Source: Cryptomeria japonica | Taxonomy: Eukaryota; Streptophyta; Pinopsida; Cupressales; Cupressaceae | Assembly (NCBI RefSeq): GCF_030272615.1 | Contig: NC_081410.1 | Span: 501,418,442 to 501,482,441, forward strand | DNA: 64,000 nt | Direction of reading: 5' to 3' | Shown here: positions 56,092 through 64,000 of the stretch, one piece after another | How the letters are laid out: every line of letters begins with the position of its first letter | Numbering within the stretch: the first letter of the stretch is position 1 | Translations under genes and position numbers: made by a program | Notes under the pieces: generated by a model | Told to the model about the DNA's origin: nothing | The model's database searches: none | What the model saw: only the letters and a program-made list of their open reading frames with translations

Positions 56092-59000
56092 AGTGTTACC
56101 TATTTTGGTTTTCAAGCCAAAATAGGCCCCAGTGAATCTTAGTCATGAAATATAAATGTGGTTTTGAAAGAGTTTTAAGTGATAAGAGGGGTCAAAATAT
56201 TAAATAAATTTGGTTTTCAAAGATAATCTCAAACCTTTAAATCTCTTCCTTTTGATGAGTTAGACCTCTCAAAGTCTTTCTTTTCACGTGACTGGAGCCA
56301 AACGAGAGAATATTTTTAATATTTGAAGGAAAGTAAAAGGTTCGATAATATAGTATGGGTTTTTGGGATTTTCACATTAAGTTATTCTTTATTTTGTGCT
56401 ATCATCATGAGCATGGGGTTTTAATCGACAATGGACTACATGCAAGACTTCTCACCCCTCTATTCTACCACCAAAGATTCAAGAAAGGGCAGTAATCTGA
56501 ATCATTCAATGAGTTATCCGGGAAAAAGGGTATACATAGCTGGCAATGATTGAAGGGAGCAATTAACAACAAGCCAAGAGTAGTTAAAGAAATGTCCAAG
56601 AGCATGCATGCAACAGGTAGGGTTTTATACCCATACTTTGTAAGGAAAGCAAGTTATTTCTTGCATCTTTCAAAAAAAATCTGCATATTCATTGAAAAGG
56701 CATTATGCATTATATTTGATGTCTTTGTTTAAGGATATCAGGTTATGTGCCTTCAAATGTATTATTGATTGCAATGTTTGAGAAGACCTCTACTTATGAG
56801 GCCAAAATATAGTCCTCTTTCACAAACTTTGGGATCTAACATATGGTAACAACACAGTGATTGAGAGCAGTCCAATGTTTAGTAGTGTAAATGATGAATA
56901 ATATTGATCAATATCAATATGAGAATTGCCATTCAAAAGATAGCCTCAAAAGATGACATTCACAAGGTAAAAAGAAGACTTAAAAGGCCTCTTGTATGAA
57001 GGTAATAGTGAGCATAAGAGATGCAAGTAATAGTGCAATCATAAAGGACCTATAACATCAAGTCATTGTTAGAGAAACAATATTGAAGAACAAAAAATGA
57101 CTACACCAAAGATTTGGACAATAGTTTTAAGGATACAATTTTTTAACAGTAAGCATTGCCACAATATCAAAGTCTTAAAAAGAATAAGGTAGAATGAATA
57201 CAAAGAAGGGATAGGAGACTGTCAAAGCAATCTTGAAGGAGAGAAGCCCACCCCAGTGATGGCAGTGAGTTTGCGGCCTTCAAACTTCAAAGAGATATCA
57301 ACCATGATAGAGGTGGGACACACAATGAGTAGCCTACATACACAAAAAAGATAGCACACTTCATCACAATCACCAAGAATTCATGCACATATAAAACATC
57401 ATAGATAGAGCAACATACATGCATTCAGGGCATACACACAAAGGGCAGTGATTACACAATCAAATATCTAAAAGATAGTTAAAATTAGTCAAAGTGACAC
57501 TTCAAGACAATCACAGAACCAAGAGGGTTTGTTTGTATTGTGTAGAAGGAAAGGATAAAGAGTTTTGTCAAACAATAACATGATACAAGTTTCTAAGAAC
57601 ATTCATTGTTGTAGTGATAAGAAAATACAATAGGAATCACAAAGACATCAGACTCTTGAACCAATGATCATTGTTGCTCTCAATATGAATATTGCCAAAA
57701 TGCAGAGAAAAGACAATGAATATAAGGGTAGTGACTGTCCTAAATCACACCACACAACAAATAGTCATGAGAAAAATGATTATAGTCAAGATTAAAGTAT
57801 CAATACGTTGTCATGAGCAGTCCCATAAGATAGATGAAAGAGTACAGTCCCACTGTTGATTCTTTGAATCAAAACCATAGTAATTATGCATCACCAATGT
57901 TTAGATAATGGATTTGACAGTCCAAACAAGTTAATCACATGGACACAAAATAGAGAAACATTAATGAGGACAAAGATAATTCCAAAGGAATGTACATTAG
58001 TAAAAGGGTAGACTTTGTATCATTCAAATGATCAACAGTCATAGGGTAGTCATTTGTCCAAGTAAAGAACACAATTATAAATATAAGCACAACAAATAAT
58101 GAAAATGTCATTGGCATGAAGACATTAAATATAGTTTATAAGAGCCTAGCAAAAGATGAAATCAACAAAAGGTTCAATAAAAATCATCATAAGATTAAGG
58201 ATAGCAATCTTATAGAGGTATAAATGTGAGCGAGATAATGAACCAAATACATTGAATATAAAAAAGACAGAGATCGGAGCATAGCTACAATAGTCTAGGA
58301 CAAATATAGCTCATAAAATTTTCAATGCAAGGACAATGATAATGTACAATGACAAAAAAATCCCTATAGAAGTCATAGCAAAAGGACAGTTACAGATCCT
58401 AGGGTAGAAATGATGAAGGTCAATAGGGTTTTTGTTGTATGACAATGTAGTCAAATGGCATACGGTTGTATAGGTCCAACAATACATGTAGCATGCATAA
58501 GATCACCATCAAAGAGTCACATTGAGGTTTCAGAATGAGACAATTATTGCAAAGTATAGTGATAAGGATAGGATCAAGCACCATCAAGTAATGAAGTTAT
58601 TTAATGAAGTCATTCAATGTTAAAAGATAGTAAATACAGTCCTAAGCAACACTATTTTACAAGAAAATCCCTACCATGGAAAGCCCAGTTATCAAAAAAG
58701 AATAGGTCTGTCAAACAACTTGAGAGCAAGGAAGACAATCAATCTATATAGTAAGTTGGGTCATACACAATGATGACCTACAAAGTAGTATACAAAACAT
58801 GATCTAAGAAAGGACTAATGGCAATGAATATAAGGTTAGGACAACAAACAAACCATTTTGCAGTGTTGATTAGATGCTTGCGAAGCAAAATATATAGTGA
58901 ACCATGCACAAACCTTAACAATTCTAAGAGAAGTCTTTGTCAAAAAATAAAAATGCAGTATGATTTGTGGACCACTATGGTAGTTTACAGGCCTCATAAT

Positions 59001-60232
59001 AGTCTTACAAAGACTTTTATCTTAAAATATTGACAAATATGCCTTTGTTATAAGTTATAACAATCACAACCATATCAAGAGATGGAGACTTCAGTTTATG
59101 AATAGTTTGAGCCTACAAGTAGGGAGTTGTAATGCAAATGAGGTAGTATAAGTGCGCTTCAAGAATCCTAGTGGATAACATATTAGCTGGGACAACTTTT
59201 AAGCTCACTAGCACTTCGTTCAAGATATTTTCAAGCCTTCTTTTGCATGATTTCTCATCAAATTCGACCAAAGAGAATAAATCCATGTAAGATAAAGACA
59301 AAATCAAGAGGAAGCTTCAATTTGTAGTAGTTCTACATCAATTCAAGACCTTACATGGATAACACATGATTCAAGAGGCATTTTTAGGCTAAAAGAACAC
59401 AATTTCCAGTAGTTCCACCTCCTTTTTTTCATGATTTTCTCTCCATTTCGACCCAATGTAGATCAATCATGCAGAATAAAGATAGAAACAAGAATGAGGA
59501 CCATCAATTGGAGCTAAGATCAAAGAAGAGAAGCAGTTCTCTTGTTCTCAATTTTTGATTACTTTGTTTTCTCTATAAGATTTTCAAGCCTCGCTCACAT
59601 ATGGAGAAAAAAATAGGAATAGAAACACATGAAAACAATTGACAAGGTTACAAAGAAACCTCCTACACTTCAAGCTTCAACAAAGCTTAGGCGGGTATAC
59701 CTTTTGTGATTACTCTCTCACAATTTTACTTGATGACTTACAAAAAACCAATGCATATTTCTGCAAACCTTATCACCTTAAATGCAACTAAATATAAATG
59801 AAAGATTCATCTTCATTATAATTGATCACCCAAAAGGTCATAAACTTTATCAAGTTGTACCAATGTCTTATTCAGGCTTCAAAGTCATTCAGAATTGAAT
59901 AGAGGTTGACAGTAGAAATTCATATACACATCATCACCTCGATTTATTAGATCTATATATGCCTGACATATATAAGCTATCGACCCATGCTAGACCCAGT
60001 CATCAAATTCATGCAGAGTTACTGATTATCAACGAAAAGGAATTAAGTATATTTAATTTCCCCCTTTGAGGAAAAAACCTAAGGCATTCTCGTAATCTGC
60101 CTTACAAACCATTTGACTAAACAATCCTAGATCATTAAATAAAAATGATAACCAATCACACAGACACAAAGAAAACATAAATCCAGGCTCAAAACATTCT
60201 GATCAGTATATAAATATTATCCCATCAAAGTT
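56092..60232. other. Intergenic, nothing recognised
   Basis: A long A-rich stretch with many short frames but no recognisable domain on either strand. It may be the non-coding interior of the Gypsy or another decayed element. Repeats of short words such as caatgtt, aaggataa and aagaa are present but not in an array. Confidence 0.45.
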
Positions 60233-60407
60233 CTACAAAAAACACAGAATGGTTCTCTGAAATACAAAAGTAAAAGCCTGAATACATTTTGCTAGAGCCT
60301 TTTTACAAAATTCTTGTGATCCTTTTCTAAGTAGTCCCAGTATCCATTTATAGAGAGATGGATGCAACAAGCTTCGGGCTTCCCTAGAAAGTATTCTTCT
60401 TCTAACC

Positions 60408-60432
60408 ATAATTCCCCCCCTCAAAAAGGTTA
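60408..60432 (-). promoter_or_regulatory. Polypurine-tract-like site downstream of unknown ORF
   Basis: On the minus strand a TTTTTGAGGGGGGGAATTAT stretch lies 150 bp after the stop of the unknown ORF. A similar CCTCAAAGGGGGAAATTAAA stands at 60055-60074. Between them a TCTCTATAAATGG promoter-like site occurs near 60350-60362. This is what the tract and 3' LTR start of an LTR element would look like, but LTR ends are unproven. Confidence 0.4.
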
Positions 60433-60579
60433 CATTGTTAACAAAATAAAATAGGAGCAAAACCAATTAGTTAACCAGCTGGATAAAGGCCAACTGACTT
60501 CTCAATATTCGCTGGTCAAGCGCCAGGTGTCTTCAATTCTTCAAAAGTCTGATTACCCAAAAATAATCTGTTACAAGAG

Positions 60580-61219
60580 CTAACTGCTTCTAGTTGCCTG
60601 AGGGTTGTCACATGCTATAGCGTTGGTTGATTCTTCCCGAGCCTGTGTTTCTTTCATCACATATTTATTTTCCCATTCCTTGAATGTGTCATCACTAGGC
60701 CAAGAGAAATTAACAATTTTCTTTTTAAGCTTATTTAAACCTTTCCACTTCTCCTTTAACTGTTTGACTTCCTTTTCCAAAAATCCAAAGTGTGATTTTA
60801 TTTTTTCAATCTCCTCAATGGTTTGAATGAACAAGGAGGTATCATCTACATTTATGATTCCATTTATTCTTTGTGACAACTTATGGCCTAACTCACTAAG
60901 CCATACCTCTTTATCTTTCAATTTATCATTATTAACAAAACCTCCAGGGAACAATTCAAACTTCTGATCTGCATATTCTTTTGTATATAGGTTTTCTTTT
61001 CTTTCTATATTATCTCTTTCCTCTTCTAACCTGGACATACCTTTTACCAACTCATGAGTGGCTTTGATAGTGGCATCAACACCTTCCTCCTCCTGAGATA
61101 AGTATATGAGCTCTAAATTAGCCTCCCTAGCAATCCATTTATCCAAAATTGACTCCAAAATAGCCTTATCCTCTTTCAAAGAATTCAAAATATTCAAAAT
61201 TCTATTCATATAAATATAC
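60580..61219 (-). pseudogene. Unknown long ORF, C-terminal part
   Basis: A 209-codon open frame, MNRILNILNSLKEDKAILES to NAIACDNPQATRSS, rich in Glu, Lys and Leu with heptad-like spacing (EEIEKIKSHFGFLEKEVKQL), so probably coiled coil. The ATG at 61209 is probably not a real start: the frame joins the part left of the solo LTR (61746 upward) in phase. I do not recognise the family. Confidence 0.6.
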
Positions 61220-61740
61220 TGTTAGAAATTAGGATCTTAGGATACTAATCATTATAAACAAGATATAAAATAAATGAAATGAGAATCATACATGCATAAA
61301 TGTACACATTACACAAGATATACATGGGGAAAACCCTTTCGGGTAAAAAACCCCATAAAGCATCATTTAATTAAAACACTTACAAATATAGTCTATCATA
61401 AAATAGACATGAACCTGGGGACACTCCTCCAATACTTCCACATGGCCAATAATACCTCATATGCATAGTGATACAACTCACCATAAAGCTCCAAATTCAC
61501 ACACCTCTCAAATGAGAGAGAACCTCCTTAAATATAGCAGGAAGGGTGACTTCACTAGTCACACCTTTCCAATAACCCCCACTCATAAATAATTAATAAT
61601 CTAATAGTTATTAGATTATAATTATTTCAAATGGGATATGCTTATAAAGCATATAATACATAAGGTTTTATAACCTTATATTAGAACATTATATATAAAT
61701 GTTATAAGGATGTGATCGCTAATAACATTATGTTCTAACA
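61220..61740 (-). mobile_element. Solo LTR (521 bp) inside unknown ORF
   Basis: On the minus strand it begins TGTTAGAACATAA and ends ATTTCTAACA, flanked by TATAC at 61215-61219 and 61741-61745. It splits an open frame, and the two halves of the ORF are in phase across it. It has the ccataaag and tacatggggaaaacccttt wording common near Copia LTR ends. There is no internal sequence, so it arose by LTR-LTR recombination. Confidence 0.88.
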
Positions 61741-61745
61741 TATAC

Positions 61746-64000
61746 ACAATTGATTCCCCAACTGTATCAGCAAACTTCAAAATTGTACCCCTCATCTTCT
61801 CCTCATACTTATGTGCAAAAATGGCCCAGGCTTGCTTTAATCTCTCCATCTCATCTTGAATGTTTTCAGCTGATTGAAAACTAGGAGTCACAAGAGAAGG
61901 AGGGAATTCAATTATTGGGCTAGTAGGAGGGGGTTTGGCAGGAGAAGAGGCAATTATCAGATTGAAAAACTCACCCTTTTGATGTTGTCCTCCCAGCTGA
62001 TTCTTCAATTCTGCAATGGTGTTGTCCTTACGAGCTATCTCAAGCTTGGCTTCGTTATAGGCTTTTAGCACTACCTCTAGCTTAACCCGGAGATCAGATT
62101 TCTCCTTGGTTTCTTTCTCAGCCACTGCCATACTAAACTTAGCAGATTCTAGAGTTGTGCTGGCAGCTTCTACCACCCCTGTATCCTTAACCCTTTTTAC
62201 AATCATACCTCCTGAATAGCCAGATTTCGAGGAGTCTTTCCTCGTTTTTCTTTCTTCCCTCTTTAGTGACCACATGAAAAGGGCCGCATGGTCATTACTG
62301 TAGTTTATCCCTTCCAGAGGCTTGGTTTCTTTTTTAAATGCATCAAAAATAAAGGCATCAACTATGTCGCACTTAGGAAGAAGCAAAACTCCAGCATCTG
62401 CAACCAATTTCCTCCCTTGCTCAGGGGTAACTGCCTCAAATTCTCTTAAAATTTCTTGCTTTACTTATGCTTCAATAAAAGATGCATCTTTGTGGGGTTG
62501 TTCAACTTTCCCCTTTTCACACCTTTCTTTGAACTGCCCAATATGCTTTCTCCAAACAAACTGTAAAAATGCTCCTATTTTAACAAAACTACTATCTGCA
62601 AAAAAATCATCACTTGCTTGCTTAATGACAAGGTCCAATTCTCTGCCTGCAAACTCTTCAACAATTAGGTCCATTTTGGCACCTACTGTCTCTTCTGGCA
62701 TTCCTTCTTGTAGTTCTCTGTATGTGCGTGCTATCTCTCCAAGACTTCCTAATTGCAACAATTGTTTAGCTACTACATGCTCATCTCCTATGATTAATGG
62801 ACATTGAGAAGGAGAATACAATAACTCACTTGACTGTGTTTCTTTTCCTAACCTTTGCCTTTTTGGGGAGGCTTGTGATTCAGTAACATCCTCTATTGGC
62901 CTTTTTCCTTTTGAGGTGGAGGGCTCATCTTTCTTGAGCCCACTACATTATACCCTGACCTTTTATACATCACATACTCACCTAGGGGAACCACCTTGGC
63001 AAAAATAGGCTTAGCTAAAATAAGTTTAGCCTTCTCTGGGTTTTCTTTTATTATAACATCCTTCTTCTCATTTAAGGCCTGCATTGCATCCTCAAAATAG
63101 ACCACCAAAAACTTAATCTTCTCTTCAAAGGGGTAAAAAATGGCCAAGGGATCATAGTTCTTGTCAAAATGCTGGACAAAATCAAGGGTCTTTTTGAATG
63201 CCAACCATTTTTCTTTTCTAACTTCTTGCTCATCCAAGTTGAATTCATTCCTTATTAGGTCTTCAAGAAAGTTAAATTGATGAACTCTACCTCCACACCT
63301 GACTTTCTTCCTGAACATGCCGTTAAAGAAGTCCTCTGGATCAACAAACCTAGCAACTGTAGTTGCTAACCTGTATGGCTGAAGAAAATTCACAAAATGT
63401 AACCAGCCACCCTTGGTGACCACAAACTGATGTGCCACAATGATTGTTGGGAAAATTGTCCCCCTTCCTTTGTTTGTTAACTCTGCTTCTTGTAGGCCTC
63501 CAATTTGCCTCAAAATTTCAGCAATGCCTATCTTCAAAGGGACCTGGTAAGGGACAAAATATGGGGTTCCCCTAAAACCATATACTTTGAAAAACAATAG
63601 AGACAGGGTACAAGATTATGTCACCCCAGTTGTGCACAATCTTAATGTTCTTAGCAAACTCCTTGGGTCTAATGAATTCAAGGAGGGTCTTAGGAATCCT
63701 AGGGTTTTCTTGGCATAAAAGGATTCTGAGCCTAGATGCAAAGCATCTATCAAATTTCAAATAACTTGCATCCTCTCTGTCCCAGGAAAAATCTATACTC
63801 CATAGCTGAACATGCATATCTTCTCCACCCTTTTCCATTAATAGGTCCATATCATTTGCAAAGTATTCAACAACTTTAAACAAGAACATGTGCATCAACA
63901 GCGAGTACCAGCCAAAAGATCTATCTACCTTAGCATTATTTATCCCAATTAGGCCTTCATGAATAGTATCTATGAGGTAGGGTGCAAAATCATAGGTCAT
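61746..64000 (-). pseudogene. Unknown long ORF, N-terminal and middle parts
   Basis: Minus-strand frame running off the right edge. Part one (64000-63572): SFGWYSLLMHMFLFKVVEYF, MHVQLWSIDFSWDREDASYL. A frameshift near 63590 leads to part two (63597-62893): KVYGFRGTPYFVPYQVPLKI, GGWLHFVNFLQPYRLATTVA, KEKWLAFKKTLDFVQHFDKN. A second frameshift near 62935 leads to a polar linker with a basic SPKRQRLGKE patch. After one TAA at about 62465, the frame continues to 61746 with a charged helical segment. With the C-terminal part it is more than 1000 codons. It is probably a passenger or accessory ORF of a mobile element. Family not recognised. Confidence 0.55.

Noticed and set aside
60055-60432. A complete LTR between the two polypurine-like sites
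   Set aside because: No TG and CA pair or duplicated partner could be found, so only the tract-like sites are reported.

Overview
The window looks like intergenic DNA from a plant nuclear genome, most likely a gymnosperm with a very large, repeat-filled genome. It is AT-rich, contains plant-type LINE, Ty1/Copia and Ty3/Gypsy relics, and its only host-gene pieces are fragments of plant transporters. The gymnosperm assignment is an inference from element density and decay. No intact host gene, tRNA or rRNA gene was recognised. Layout from left to right: 530-8716 is an about 8.2-kb LINE (+ strand) inserted into a 303-bp tandem repeat. It has ORF1, endonuclease, reverse transcriptase and RNase H, plus an unusual third ORF before its 3' tail. 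9.3-16 kb is mostly unassigned. 16.0-23.4 kb is a nest: a truncated Copia is cut by a Gypsy-type LTR, which is itself split by a complete Copia (17883-22901) flanked by a 232-bp direct duplication. 

24.07-34.4 kb is the most interesting part: a probable decayed DNA transposon of about 10 kb. It has a palindromic 124-bp repeat array at its left end, a related array at its right end, and two convergent multi-exon genes. One gene (26781-28710, +) keeps a frameshift-free three-exon frame but carries 14 in-frame stops, 12 of them TAG. The other (30308-33496, -) is a four-exon DDE-type transposase of a superfamily I could not assign. 

34.87-41.23 kb is a minus-strand Copia with a complete 5' LTR and a truncated 3' LTR. 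41.2-50.4 kb is AT-rich and bounded by an inverted repeat pair. Inside it, 47.0-48.2 kb holds fragments of two host genes (plasma-membrane H+-ATPase and a KEA1/2-type K+/H+ antiporter) between CATCGGGG-type motifs, which suggests gene capture by a transposon. 50.57-56.09 kb is a Gypsy gag-protease relic whose protease is split by a solo LTR with a TGAAC target duplication. 56.1-60.2 kb shows nothing recognisable. 60.58-64.0 kb (-) is a decayed long ORF of unknown family, split by a second solo LTR (target duplication TATAC). 

The genes do not form a host pathway. They are layers of mobile elements whose relative ages can be read from nesting. The recurring signature is nonsense decay by TAG and TGA rather than TAA, as expected from deamination of methylated CAG and CGA sites.
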